A stretch of 64,000 bases of DNA from the NCBI RefSeq assembly GCF_014284125.1, contig NZ_JACOFX010000003.1:124001-188000 (forward strand), written 5' to 3'. Source of the stretch: Undibacterium umbellatum. GTDB taxonomy: Bacteria; Pseudomonadota; Gammaproteobacteria; Burkholderiales; Burkholderiaceae_D. The translations under genes were made by a program, and so were the position numbers. This document shows positions 24,623-34,326 of this stretch, piece by piece. The notes beneath the pieces are model-generated. The model was not told the DNA's origin, ran no database searches, and was given only the letters and a program-made list of their open reading frames with translations. Position 1 is the first letter of the stretch, and each line of letters opens with the position of its first letter.

Positions 24623-25300
24623 TGGAGGGCATGAGGGAAGCCAGCATTTTCATCAAATTGAATAAGAGGGCGGCCTTGTTTGGTAAGCCGTGCCGAACGC
24701 TCTCTGCTTATTCTTTTGTGAGACATGATAAAGTAAGGGATAGTTTTTGGGACGACACCTTCAAGTTTCCTCGCCCAGGCTGGAAAGCATCAACGCAGAG
24801 CGTTCCTGTACTTCTGGTAGGTAAGCCTCACGTCGATACTGAGCCGCACGCAACAAGCCCCGCTATACCTTATTTTCACTCCTTTGTTTTGCTTCCATAG
24901 CAAAAATCGCGCAATTGATGCATTGCGCATTTCCCCGCGCATTTGTCTATATATACCAAGGTCTAATTGCGTATTTAACACAAGTGTTTACAGTAACAAT
25001 AGTTCCATGTGGCAAATTTCCTTACAGATCAATTGGCAAATAATCCTTAGATGCCTTAGGCAGAAGATGCTGGTGCAAATTGACCTGGCAGCAAATTGAA
25101 TTGTGAAAACTCTTGGTGGAGCAATGCTTCCTGAGAGGTGATCCCGCTGTAGTTGCTGGTTCAAGCAAGGGAAAGCATCAGATGCTTGCGGCATTTTCTT
25201 GGTTTGTAGAACGGGCACAGAACGATACTGGGAGCCTGATTTTTAAATGCTCGCTCCCACGCACTGCTCTTCAATGAATGACAACTGAATGGAGTAAAAA
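24623..25300. other. Intergenic region without a convincing gene
   Basis: These 678 bases carry only short open frames with low-complexity or unrecognised translations. The place after arsA is where an arsB or acr3 gene would be expected, but no multi-span hydrophobic frame is present in any of the six frames. A promoter for the lyase gene should lie near the right end. Confidence 0.45.
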
Positions 25301-27928
25301 ATGGCATCAATTCCATACGTCACAAGACTGCTCTCAATTTTTAAATTTCTATTTTGCTTCATGTACTTGATGAATCTGCCAGCGCAGGCAGCGAGTAATT
25401 CAACAACAGAGGGAGTCGTCAAGCTTGGCAGCACACTGCAAGCTAGCGGCACCAACCTACCTTATTCAAGCAACGCACAGATTCACACAGTGCCAAGCAG
25501 TGCGGTGAAAAACCATACCCTGAAAGCGCAAGCTGGGAATTCGTCAGTGCCACCGCACATTATTTCCACATATGACGGCAATGCAGTTAAATCGAGGTCT
25601 AATTCATCTTGTGTTGCAGGTCCTGTGTCTGACTTCATTGCTGAACTACCGCTATCCTCAGGGAAAATTTATCCTGAAGATTGCGCCTATTCCGGTACCA
25701 ACCCCCCAGTCTTGCAATGGCCAGTGGGCTACCGTGATATTGATACTAGTCTCCCTGCCCCCTGGAGCGTCACGATCAGCAAGGGGGGGAGACCATATTT
25801 GTCAGGTGGCAGCAAATTTCCACATTTTCAAATTCCTTCTTCATTGCCTATTGGCGACTATGAATGGTCCGTCAGCTTCAAGCTAAAGAACGGAAGTACT
25901 GTCAAAAGCGGTGTCCGCCATTTTTCTATCAATGAGAATGCCGCCCCCATCCCGGTGGTGACGCCAGGCATGATGGCGGAAGCAGCAAAACTGAGAGCTC
26001 GCCCACGCAGCTTACCCAAAGGGATGACGCGCGAAAGTTTGCTTGCAAACTTGCAGTCCTATGCAAGTTCACCCTTTGCAAATTTGCGTAAACAGGCATC
26101 CACAATCGCCAGCTCACCCATAACAACTGAACCTCGGAAAAGAACCAGAGCTGAATTTCAAACTGACCTGGAATACTCACAATGGATCAGTTCATTGAAT
26201 GCGACCACAACGCAATTTGGAAAAGAATTTGCACAACTGGCCTATGTCGCCGCCTTGACCAATGATACAGAAACAAAAAGAGCCGGTATTGCACGATTAC
26301 TCGAATTGGCGCGCTGGGATGCAGTCAGCGGCACCACCAACTATACCTTTCAGGATCAAGCGGCGCGGCAAGTACTGCAGACGCTTGCCAGAGGCTATGA
26401 TTACTTTTATGACGATCTGACGCCAGCCCAGCGCGACATGATTAGTAAGGTAATCGGCGTCAGGTATGCACAAATGGCAAATCTGATTAATGATATTCAT
26501 AAAAATAAAATGAATTCACACGGTGTCACCAATGTCAGTTTTCTCGTCAACGTTTTGATACTGCTGGCTGGTGACAGTAATTTCCCGTTTGCTGAAAATG
26601 CCCTGATGGATGTCTATGACAGTTTCCTGGCGATCAGCACCGCTTTGGGGGGAGATGACGGCGCCTTTATTAACGGGAACGGCTATGGTTGGTATGTGGC
26701 GACTTTGCTGGATACCTTGGTGACGATCAAAACAGTAACCGGTCATGATTTAAGCAGTATTCCCTACTATGCAAAATATGTGGATTATCTGATGGCATTT
26801 ACAGCGCCCTTATACAAAGAATTGATGGTGCCTTTTGGTAACGACCACACCTACAACTATATGTATTTTGGTTATTCACATGACACTTTGCAGCCGTATG
26901 CCTTATTTACCAAAAATGGTGTACACCAATGGTATTTCCAGGCAAATCCAGGTAATCTGACAAATCAAATTATCCGGCCCATCACTTATTTTAGTTTGAT
27001 CAGCATGGGCTCCACTCCGGTTGCCGCTGTACCGCCTGCACAACATAGCTGGTTTTTCCCGGAGGCAGGGTTGGCCTCCCTGACCAGCAATGGTGTTGAT
27101 GCGCAAAGATCCAGCATCGCTTTCAGGTCAAGCAAGTCGGGCGCCTACAGCCATTCCTATGCGGATCAAAATAGTTTTACCCTGGTCTCCAAAGGCAAGG
27201 ATATGTTGATCAGCAGTGGATACTATTTTCAGTACGGGTCTGCACATCATCTTTTTACTAAATCTACCCGTTCACATAATGCACTGACTTTTGATGGCGG
27301 CATTGGGCAATCTGAGTCTGCTTCAAGTGCAATACCTGCGCGCCCCACCACACCTTTCGATAGCACTGAGGCATCTGGAGAGTTGTATAACGCGATAGAC
27401 GTGAATAATATTGCCATTGTGACCGGTGATGCGAGTAAAGCGTACAGACAGCGCGTATCTACGACACCCCAATCTGCGTGGAGGCCTTTGCTTAGCAATG
27501 CCGTGCGCTCTATTGCCTATTTCAGAAACGAGCAAATCACCGTAATTTATGATTGGGCGACCAGTGCTACAGCCCGCACCTGGGAACTGAACTTCCATGC
27601 ACTTTCGGCGTTTCAGTTCGATACGCCAGGCATGGCAAGGCTGAACAATGGAGGATCATCGATTTGCATCACTCATCATAATTTCCCATCCACCATGCGT
27701 ATGACAGATCAGTTTGAAGTGCCGCCTGATAAAACAGCGCCGTCTCAGTATCACTTGCGATCTACCGCGAATGCGGCATCGCAAGAACTGGCTGCCATTA
27801 CGGTCATTAAGGAAAATTGCTCAGCCCAGACAGCGGAAGTGACTGTGCACGGTACAAAAGCACAAGTGATGATTGGGGTAAAAGGCGTGGAATTTGATAA
27901 GAAACTTGTCAGTATTCTGGCAAGGTAA
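25301..27928 (+). CDS. Secreted heparinase II/III-family polysaccharide lyase
   Basis: An 875-residue protein with a signal peptide (cleavage probably after NLPAQA, near 31) and an ATG preceded by TGGAG. Residues 100-200 resemble the DUF4962 Ig-like module (NPPVLQWP and the DYEWSVSFKLKNG strand). Then comes an alpha/alpha-toroid (about 230-560) with ANLINDIHKNKMNSHGV and a YMYFGYSH segment holding the Tyr/His expected near the active site. A heparinase-type beta-sandwich follows from about 590 (GAYSHSYADQNSFTLVSKGKDML, where the His/Asp ligands occur). It probably cleaves an acidic glycan by beta-elimination outside the cytoplasm. No transport or other glycan genes flank it. Confidence 0.75.
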   Translation: MASIPYVTRLLSIFKFLFCFMYLMNLPAQAASNSTTEGVVKLGSTLQASGTNLPYSSNAQIHTVPSSAVKNHTLKAQAGNSSVPPHIISTYDGNAVKSRSNSSCVAGPVSDFIAELPLSSGKIYPEDCAYSGTNPPVLQWPVGYRDIDTSLPAPWSVTISKGGRPYLSGGSKFPHFQIPSSLPIGDYEWSVSFKLKNGSTVKSGVRHFSINENAAPIPVVTPGMMAEAAKLRARPRSLPKGMTRESLLANLQSYASSPFANLRKQASTIASSPITTEPRKRTRAEFQTDLEYSQWISSLNATTTQFGKEFAQLAYVAALTNDTETKRAGIARLLELARWDAVSGTTNYTFQDQAARQVLQTLARGYDYFYDDLTPAQRDMISKVIGVRYAQMANLINDIHKNKMNSHGVTNVSFLVNVLILLAGDSNFPFAENALMDVYDSFLAISTALGGDDGAFINGNGYGWYVATLLDTLVTIKTVTGHDLSSIPYYAKYVDYLMAFTAPLYKELMVPFGNDHTYNYMYFGYSHDTLQPYALFTKNGVHQWYFQANPGNLTNQIIRPITYFSLISMGSTPVAAVPPAQHSWFFPEAGLASLTSNGVDAQRSSIAFRSSKSGAYSHSYADQNSFTLVSKGKDMLISSGYYFQYGSAHHLFTKSTRSHNALTFDGGIGQSESASSAIPARPTTPFDSTEASGELYNAIDVNNIAIVTGDASKAYRQRVSTTPQSAWRPLLSNAVRSIAYFRNEQITVIYDWATSATARTWELNFHALSAFQFDTPGMARLNNGGSSICITHHNFPSTMRMTDQFEVPPDKTAPSQYHLRSTANAASQELAAITVIKENCSAQTAEVTVHGTKAQVMIGVKGVEFDKKLVSILAR

Positions 27929-27960
27929 ATCTCGCCTGAAAAGCACCATATTGTCCCCGG

Positions 27961-27994
27961 CGCTCTGTCTGCGGTAGAAAATGCAAACAGAGCG
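27961..27994. terminator. Weak stem-loop between convergent genes
   Basis: CGCTCTGT (27961-27968) and ACAGAGCG (27987-27994) form an 8-bp stem around an 18-nt loop in the 94-nt gap between the lyase gene and the kinase gene. The large loop makes it a marginal candidate. Confidence 0.3.
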
Positions 27995-28022
27995 TTCTAG
28001 GTCAAACAGATGACCGCATGTG

Positions 28023-29519
28023 TTAGTTGAGCACCATCTGCACTACAATCAGGCGACCACCATCCTGTTTTGACATGAGCAATTGCTTGCCATCTTCCAG
28101 CGCCACTTTGCCACCTATCGGTATTGGTGTTTTAGTGGCTACCTCGGTCAGATCAGGCATGCCTTCATTGACCAGATACCATATTTCGCTGTGATAGACG
28201 AAGTAGCCAACCCGCTTTTTCTGATCATCGGTCAAGCGTTCATTGGGAACGATATTGCGATTGATATGCCATTGGAACAGGGATTGATTGGTGTACACCA
28301 TCAAGCGATGATTATCAGGACGGAAGTTGGCATCCTTGCGCGATGAATACAAGTTCAGTACAGGCAACGGGCCTGAAAACGGCGTTTTGCAGAAAGGGCA
28401 AACGGCCTTTGTCTTATTGTCGAAGATGTACCATTTTTGTTCGCAAGCCTTGTTGCTGCATGGCTGTAGCAAATCGATGGATTTGACCAAGGCATTTTCC
28501 CATTCATCTGCCGTAGGGCGGGCAGTCGGGTCTTGCAAGCCTTCCGTAAATGCTTTCAGTATCAGCTCGGACAAATAAGGTCCGGTGATCTGATAAGGGA
28601 TCTTGCTGATATCTTTCCACGGCAACTCCGCTGGTTTGACATTAGCCAGTTTGATGCGGTTACTGTCATCTGTCGGATGCTCAATGAACAGGGCATTTTT
28701 TCCCATCGTCAATTCTTCATCTTGCTGAGCGTCAGCCGCATGTACCTTGTCACCGCGCAGTGGGTGGCGGAACAAGAGATACATGTAGATGAGTACCGCC
28801 AGGGCATGCCGGTCCGTCACGATGGATGGCAATTTACGGTTGGGGTCGTGTTTGTCCATGTGCGCCGTGGCGACGCATTCCGGGGCTATAAAATCGGGAG
28901 TACCCACTACGTCGGGAGGGTATTTTCCGGGCACGACCAGGCCATCGATATCGATCAGACAGGCGCGTCCACTGGATGGATCAATCAAGACATTGCGATA
29001 GCTAAGGTCGCTATGGGCCAGGCCGGCCGAATGCATGCGCCTTACCGCGCGCGATATCATCAGACATAGCTTGAGCTGCAGCATCCAGTCGCCCAGTTCA
29101 CGTGGATCCAGGAACTTGTTGCGATTATTGGCCGAGGCAAACCATTTGCCTTCTTTCTCCTTTCCTTTGATTTGCAACATGTCATTGTTGCGCGAACCAA
29201 TCTTGAAGAAAAATTCTGGGTCGTAGAAAGGCACGACGACACCGATTTTTCCTTGATACTCAACCATGGCCGTCGGCCAGCAAAACAGTTTTTTCCAGTA
29301 ATCTCCGCCAACCTGGTTAAAGATACGGTCACGGTAAGTGCCTGTGATGACGGCGACCCGTTCTTTGGTTGCCATATCGGCGTCACCCCGAAAAAAGGCG
29401 ACAACATAATCCTTGTTCGGTGAAAAATACACATCCTTCATGCCGCCAGATGCTTTGATCTCGTCGATAAATTCAACAGTACTTCCATCAGAGGCTTTAA
29501 GGGAAACAATTTTACTCAT
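28023..29519 (-). CDS. Ter-system protein kinase-like protein with zinc ribbon
   Basis: A 498-residue protein. The kinase catalytic loop is HSDLSYRN (169-176, D171, N176) and the metal-binding segment is LIDIDG (189-193), with VGTPDFIAPE as the activation-segment end. The beta-3 lysine is not obvious: the matching strand reads YVVAFFRG. A zinc ribbon (CSNKAC...CPFC) follows near 355-380, then a beta-rich tail. Proteins of this build, YegI-like, occur with TerY and a PP2C phosphatase. It is the last gene of the left Ter arm, 9 nt after the phosphatase gene. Confidence 0.78.
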   Translation of the reverse strand: MSKIVSLKASDGSTVEFIDEIKASGGMKDVYFSPNKDYVVAFFRGDADMATKERVAVITGTYRDRIFNQVGGDYWKKLFCWPTAMVEYQGKIGVVVPFYDPEFFFKIGSRNNDMLQIKGKEKEGKWFASANNRNKFLDPRELGDWMLQLKLCLMISRAVRRMHSAGLAHSDLSYRNVLIDPSSGRACLIDIDGLVVPGKYPPDVVGTPDFIAPECVATAHMDKHDPNRKLPSIVTDRHALAVLIYMYLLFRHPLRGDKVHAADAQQDEELTMGKNALFIEHPTDDSNRIKLANVKPAELPWKDISKIPYQITGPYLSELILKAFTEGLQDPTARPTADEWENALVKSIDLLQPCSNKACEQKWYIFDNKTKAVCPFCKTPFSGPLPVLNLYSSRKDANFRPDNHRLMVYTNQSLFQWHINRNIVPNERLTDDQKKRVGYFVYHSEIWYLVNEGMPDLTEVATKTPIPIGGKVALEDGKQLLMSKQDGGRLIVVQMVLN

Positions 29520-29528
29520 CAGGCATCC

Positions 29529-31211
29529 TTAGTAAACAATCGCGATGGTGCGGTCATCATGATTTCCTTGTGACCAGAAGTCCAGCCAATCCAGCAATTT
29601 CTGTGCCTTTGCATCCGTTTCATCATCATGCACAATCGCCACAGCGGCATTCATATCCTGCCATAGAGCGTCCCAATCCTTGCTACGCGCCAGACGAGCT
29701 TCGGTCTCAAATTTAGGGTCAGAAACGCCATCTGACATCAGTATAAAGGCTGTGACATCGTCAAATACATCAAAACGCAGGCGTTTGCTCAGGGCCTCCG
29801 CAGTCACTTCGTCTTTGTCCAGAAAACGTGTCTGGCCTGAAAACTCGCCGCTATCGACTTCGCCCAGCAAGCTGATACCCTTGCTTGAACTGTAGACACC
29901 AACAGCGCCATCGCCCACCCAATAGGCAGCGCACAAGGTACCAAAGCTAAATTTCTTGCAGACGGAAATCAGTGCCGTGCTGGAAAAATCTTTCAGCTTT
30001 GCATCTGCGACGAGGCTGACTTCTTCCAGGATTTTGACGACACAGTGATAGGCTGCATGGGACACGGTCAGGTATAACTCATTGCGCAGTTCCAGCCGCA
30101 ATTTTTCAGTTTGTACAGCATCGGTATTTGCGCTGCGTGCGCGCGAATAATTTTCAGCTGCCAAACCGATGGCATCTGATTTTCCAGCATTCAGGGTGCC
30201 TTTAATATGTTGCATGGCAGTATCGCAAATAATCTGGGAGCCACGGCGTGAATAACTGCAACTGCCGGCACCATCTGATACGATGGCGATACCCCAGTCA
30301 GATTCTGTCAGATACTCAATACTGAAATCATCGTCGCGAAATGAACCCACATGGGCATGTGAGCGGCCGCGCTTGCTGGCTGCGACAAGATTAAGATTTT
30401 TTCCCTGGACGAACTTCGCATCCTCGTCGGGCTTCCAGTAAATCGCACTTTTATCGGATGGCTTATTGAGCCACATGGATTTTGGATTGGGTGTCACAGT
30501 GATGTTCAAGGTCGCCAGGCGATTTGCCTGTTCATTGGTAAACCGATAAGTGATCTGAATCGGGAAATCTCCCTGAACCGCTGGTATGCCGCTCAGTTCT
30601 TCCAGTACGTCGTTGTATCTCAAACCCAATTGCTCAGGGATGATGATGTCGAGAATTTGATAATTCTCGGTCTGGGCCTGATCAGGGATTACTTTTGAAG
30701 TGTAGGCTTCCTGGCAACGCGCGTTCGATACGACAAAGCGGATATTCTTGTGATCCGAGATGGCGGCGGGTGTTTTCGTCGTGGCGGGAGGGAGAGATGC
30801 GGCAGCATCGGTAGCAGGCCCCGGAACAACTTGAGACGGTATTTTCATTGCATCACTTTCTGTATTACGCGCTAAGGACTGGCTTGCAGGCTTGGCTTCT
30901 TGAGGCGGTGTTGACTTGGGTGAAGCGGAGGCAAGAGGGGGCAGTTCGCTAAACTCATGTTTCGTGACGACAGGAGGTGCAGGCAAATTCCGTGGGGGAA
31001 AAAACCTGGATTCAGTCGCAGGCGGGTTCGCTGATGTGGACCTGGACTTTAGGAATGCATTGAAATCCCTGAGCATGTATCCCTCAAGTTTTTTGACAAA
31101 ATTCCCAAAGCGCGGATCTCCTATGTAGTGATCAATGTCAGATTTGCTATTGCCATTTTGTTCCAGCAGTATATGCGCATACAGTTCGATGGCAGTGCTT
31201 TTTGAGCTCAC
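29529..31211 (-). CDS. PP2C-family protein phosphatase of the Ter system
   Basis: A 560-residue protein. Residues 60-150 are a Pro/Ala/Ser-rich linker. The C-terminal half carries PP2C metal-binding motifs: FRDDDF, IAIVSDGAGSC, AFILMSDGVSD and GNHDDRTIAIVY at the C-terminus. It is the likely partner of the adjacent kinase, setting phosphorylation of vWA or TerD proteins. It lies 15 nt downstream of a TerY gene. Confidence 0.82.
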   Translation of the reverse strand: MSSKSTAIELYAHILLEQNGNSKSDIDHYIGDPRFGNFVKKLEGYMLRDFNAFLKSRSTSANPPATESRFFPPRNLPAPPVVTKHEFSELPPLASASPKSTPPQEAKPASQSLARNTESDAMKIPSQVVPGPATDAAASLPPATTKTPAAISDHKNIRFVVSNARCQEAYTSKVIPDQAQTENYQILDIIIPEQLGLRYNDVLEELSGIPAVQGDFPIQITYRFTNEQANRLATLNITVTPNPKSMWLNKPSDKSAIYWKPDEDAKFVQGKNLNLVAASKRGRSHAHVGSFRDDDFSIEYLTESDWGIAIVSDGAGSCSYSRRGSQIICDTAMQHIKGTLNAGKSDAIGLAAENYSRARSANTDAVQTEKLRLELRNELYLTVSHAAYHCVVKILEEVSLVADAKLKDFSSTALISVCKKFSFGTLCAAYWVGDGAVGVYSSSKGISLLGEVDSGEFSGQTRFLDKDEVTAEALSKRLRFDVFDDVTAFILMSDGVSDPKFETEARLARSKDWDALWQDMNAAVAIVHDDETDAKAQKLLDWLDFWSQGNHDDRTIAIVY

Positions 31212-31226
31212 AAAATCTCCTGGATA

Positions 31227-32279
31227 CTAGCCGCGGGAACGATTGACATCGAACCCATCGCCTTCACAATAGCCAAAATTGCCTTCCTTGTTACAGGCTG
31301 GGCAAGTTGCTGAGCCTGGTCCTTTCAGACACATGATCTGGCCACAGGCGCACATTGCAAAACCGATGGGGTTGCCGCAATGCGGGCAGCCTGGACTGCC
31401 AATTAATGCATCAGAACTGACGGTGCTGACAAGGGCGCGTTGGTCTGAGTAGTCATAGTAATCTTTTTCCATGGGATAAACCCCGGTCAGATTAAACTGA
31501 TCGATCTTGAATGCATGCCCTTCGAGCTGCAGCTGATTTTGTATGCGTTCGTACTTGATCAGATAGGGTAGTTTATTGTTTGAGCATTGACCTGTGAGGA
31601 CGACGATATCTTCATCAACGACCGCCGCATCGACAATGTCACCAATTTTCTTCATGATCGAGTCATCAAGCTTGGCCAGATTGACACCTTCGACATTACT
31701 CATGGAGACGCTGCGGCTTTGTGCCACCACAGACATGGTGACCCAGTCGACAAAGCGCTTGAAATCCTCTTCGGAATTGGTATCAAGCTGGATGACATTT
31801 TCAGTCAGCTGGCGCAAGGTGCCCAATGCGGCGTGCTTGCCTATGCCTATCGCGACCAGGGTGACTTTGCTGGCATACTGGGCTTTCCAGCGTTCCAGCG
31901 CCTTGCTGGTGTCATCAGTGGGCTTGCCATCGGTCATGAGGTAGACTACAGGTTTCCAGTCGCCCTTTTTTTCGGAAGTGCTTTTGACCACATTGCGGTC
32001 TATCTCGTCCATCAGGTGCATCAAGCCAGCACCCAGAGAAGTGCCAGAGCCGACCGGCAGGCGTGGCGGATAGAAAAACACCAGTTCAGTTAAAGGAGTC
32101 AGGGTGCGCGGTTTTCCCGCAAAGACGATAGTAGAGAGATAAACGGTTTCCAGTGCGTGAGGATCAGTTCTCAACCTCGTCACCAGGCGTTCCAGGCCTT
32201 GTTGCAACTGGCGCAGGTTATCTCCAACCATGGACTCAGAAACGTCGAGCATCAGGAAAATAGGTAGGCGGCGCATCAA
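31227..32279 (-). CDS. TerY-type vWA protein with C-terminal zinc ribbon
   Basis: A 350-residue protein with a vWA domain at the N-terminus (MIDAS: LDVSESM near 11-17, GTSLG near 79, YLMTDGKP near 120). The C-terminus has four Cys pairs, CPHC, CAC/CLK and CPACNKEG, forming a zinc-ribbon module as in TerY. vWA proteins of this type bind a divalent cation and dock partner proteins. It is read with two other vWA genes in the same operon. Confidence 0.87.
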   Translation of the reverse strand: MMRRLPIFLMLDVSESMVGDNLRQLQQGLERLVTRLRTDPHALETVYLSTIVFAGKPRTLTPLTELVFFYPPRLPVGSGTSLGAGLMHLMDEIDRNVVKSTSEKKGDWKPVVYLMTDGKPTDDTSKALERWKAQYASKVTLVAIGIGKHAALGTLRQLTENVIQLDTNSEEDFKRFVDWVTMSVVAQSRSVSMSNVEGVNLAKLDDSIMKKIGDIVDAAVVDEDIVVLTGQCSNNKLPYLIKYERIQNQLQLEGHAFKIDQFNLTGVYPMEKDYYDYSDQRALVSTVSSDALIGSPGCPHCGNPIGFAMCACGQIMCLKGPGSATCPACNKEGNFGYCEGDGFDVNRSRG

Positions 32280-32299
32280 AAATCCTTTAAAGAATAATG

Positions 32300-32941
32300 T
32301 TAGAGGACAACCTGAACTTCTGGTGGTGGTGGCGGCAATTCCACGGCTGTGGCTGTACCCATGCTCGTTGTACCCGAAGTGACAGCATCACTGACCCACT
32401 GGAAGAAACTGGAAAAACTATTGCTGTCCATGGTGTCCAGGCTGACCACGGTATCCGTCAGTGCCTTGAGCTGATCAGGCACGCTTTTAGGACCGGCGGC
32501 GCAGGCAATGATGGTGCCAAAATTTGCCTGTTTTACTCTCGGAATACTTTCATTGAATTGCAAAGTGTCGGAGGGCTTTCCATCCGTCATGATGAACAAC
32601 AATGGACGCCAGTCACCTTTTGTTTCCTGCGTTGACTTCCTGACTTCGACTGCAACTTTGTCGCAAATGAAATGTAATGCTTCACCCAAAAATGTCGGGC
32701 CGGATTCCGGGCAGACGATCTCCGGGATGCGGACATTTTCAAGTGCCGTCATAGGCAGTATTTCTGTCACCTTGCCGTCAAAAGTAATGATGGACAGGTA
32801 GACACTCTCCAGCGCAAATGGATTTTGGCGCAATGATGTCAGCATCGCTTGTATGCCGACATTGACGGAGTGTATTGGTTCACCACGCATCGACCCAGAA
32901 GTATCAAGGGCAATATAAACAGGTAAGCGGCGTCCGGACAT
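32300..32941 (-). CDS. TerY-type vWA protein
   Basis: A 213-residue single vWA domain with MIDAS motif ALDTSGSM (11-18) and FIMTDGKPS near 118. Ends in a Pro-rich ELPPPPPEVQVVL tail nearly the same as that of the vWA protein at 33634. The shared tail suggests that both dock on the same partner. It lies 20 nt from the next gene in the operon. Confidence 0.87.
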   Translation of the reverse strand: MSGRRLPVYIALDTSGSMRGEPIHSVNVGIQAMLTSLRQNPFALESVYLSIITFDGKVTEILPMTALENVRIPEIVCPESGPTFLGEALHFICDKVAVEVRKSTQETKGDWRPLLFIMTDGKPSDTLQFNESIPRVKQANFGTIIACAAGPKSVPDQLKALTDTVVSLDTMDSNSFSSFFQWVSDAVTSGTTSMGTATAVELPPPPPEVQVVL

Positions 32942-32955
32942 AGTGGTCTTTCAGA

Positions 32956-33609
32956 TTAAGTTGGGTCAAACAGGTAAGGGCGGATGATTTCCATCAAATT
33001 ATCCGAATCCAGTGGCGTACCTATGGCTTTGAATGACCAGTTGGCCCCTTCTCGTACAAATTCTGCAAAGGTCAGTGCGCTGCGGTTATTGAAAGAGCTA
33101 TCGACGCTAACATCATAGCGGCAGACCTCTTTGTTTTTGGCATCTACCGCGCGGATAAAGGCATTGCTGATCCTGCCAAAATGCTGCTTGCGTTCCCGGC
33201 CCTGATAAATGGCAACGATGAAAACGATGCGTTCATAGATGGCGGGTATCTGGTCGAGTTTGACGATAATCTGTTCGTCATCGCCATCACCGTCACCAGT
33301 GCGGTTATCGCCTGTAAGCCAGATGGCTCCTGAGGGATGCTTGAGTGAGTTGAAAAATATTACGTCACTGCCAGCAATGCTTGGTTGGCCATTTTCATCC
33401 TTGCCAAGATGTTGAATATTGCCCTTAGGGCCAAGCAATATCGCGATTGCATCCAGATCAAATTCTTCCGCAGGGCCACTGAACAGTTTTCCCAGAAAGC
33501 CTTTTTTTTCTTCGGCAACGTCCCAGCCCAGCCCTATAGTCACTTTTGAAAGATCATTTTCTTCCTTGCGCAGGCTGACGCCCTGGCCCTTCTTCAAACT
33601 CACTGCCAT
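32956..33609 (-). CDS. TerD-family protein
   Basis: A 217-residue TerD domain opening VSLKKGQGVSLRKE, with the calcium-binding loop TGDNRTGDGDGDDEQ (near 100-114). A family-typical segment ERIVFIVAIYQGRERKQHFG follows. An insert near 35-50 (KKGFLGKLFSGPAEEFDLDA) resembles that of the TerD paralogue at 40239. TerD domains bind two calcium ions and are thought to act at the inner membrane with TerC. Confidence 0.88.
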   Translation of the reverse strand: MAVSLKKGQGVSLRKEENDLSKVTIGLGWDVAEEKKGFLGKLFSGPAEEFDLDAIAILLGPKGNIQHLGKDENGQPSIAGSDVIFFNSLKHPSGAIWLTGDNRTGDGDGDDEQIIVKLDQIPAIYERIVFIVAIYQGRERKQHFGRISNAFIRAVDAKNKEVCRYDVSVDSSFNNRSALTFAEFVREGANWSFKAIGTPLDSDNLMEIIRPYLFDPT

Positions 33610-33633
33610 AGCTACTCCTAAAAAATTGAGAAA

Positions 33634-34272
33634 TTAAAGAACTACATTGACTTCGGGTGGTGGTGGCGGCAGGTCGCTCAAGCCTGTCGTCTCTTTCTTT
33701 TGCAAATCAACTTTCTGACTGGTGGTCGCGATAGATGCGCTGACCCATTTGAAGAAGGCCTTGATGGTATTGCTGTCAGCTGTATCAAGTTTGACGACGG
33801 AGTCTGTGATTTGCGACAAATGGCTGGTGTTGGCATTTGGGCCAGCAGCACAGGCAATAAATGTCCCAACCTTGGCTTTTTTCAATTCGGCAATGCTATT
33901 GGTCATGTCATCGGTGGCTTCACCATCGGTCATCAGGAACACGATGGGTTTCCAGTCACCCTTAACTTCAGCACTGGTCACAGCCACTTCCCGGGAAATG
34001 CATTCCACCAGTAGACTCAGGGCAGTGCCCATGGCAGTGGTGCCGCTGGCAGTAATGGTCGGGATTTGAAACTGGCTTAACTCTGTCAGCGGTACGACTT
34101 GCTGAGCTGCATCTGCGAAGGTTATGACAGACAAATAGGCAGATTCCAGTGCATGCGGGTCCTGGCGCAATGCAGCAACCAGTGTTTGAAGGCCATTACG
34201 CACGGCTTCAATTGGCTCACCATGCATGGAGCCAGAGGAGTCCAGCAATAAATAAACAGGTAATTTTCTCAT
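33634..34272 (-). CDS. TerY-type vWA protein (first gene of left Ter arm)
   Basis: A 212-residue vWA domain with LLDSSGSMHGEP MIDAS motif (near 9-20), GTTAMG and FLMTDGEATDD. The C-terminal DLPPPPPEVNVVL tail matches the vWA protein at 32300. It is closely related to that neighbour, so the pair probably arose by duplication. The gene starts the minus-strand arm of the Ter cluster, 54 nt from the stop of the transposase-like gene. Confidence 0.87.
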   Translation of the reverse strand: MRKLPVYLLLDSSGSMHGEPIEAVRNGLQTLVAALRQDPHALESAYLSVITFADAAQQVVPLTELSQFQIPTITASGTTAMGTALSLLVECISREVAVTSAEVKGDWKPIVFLMTDGEATDDMTNSIAELKKAKVGTFIACAAGPNANTSHLSQITDSVVKLDTADSNTIKAFFKWVSASIATTSQKVDLQKKETTGLSDLPPPPPEVNVVL

Positions 34273-34326
34273 TTTTTCTTCCTCAGGAAAGTGTAGGGAC
34301 TTCAGCGCTATTTTACGACTTTATTG

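Noticed and set aside
24622..24900. 92-residue frame after arsA as a pump remnant
   Set aside because: It has no hydrophobic spans or ArsB/Acr3 motifs.
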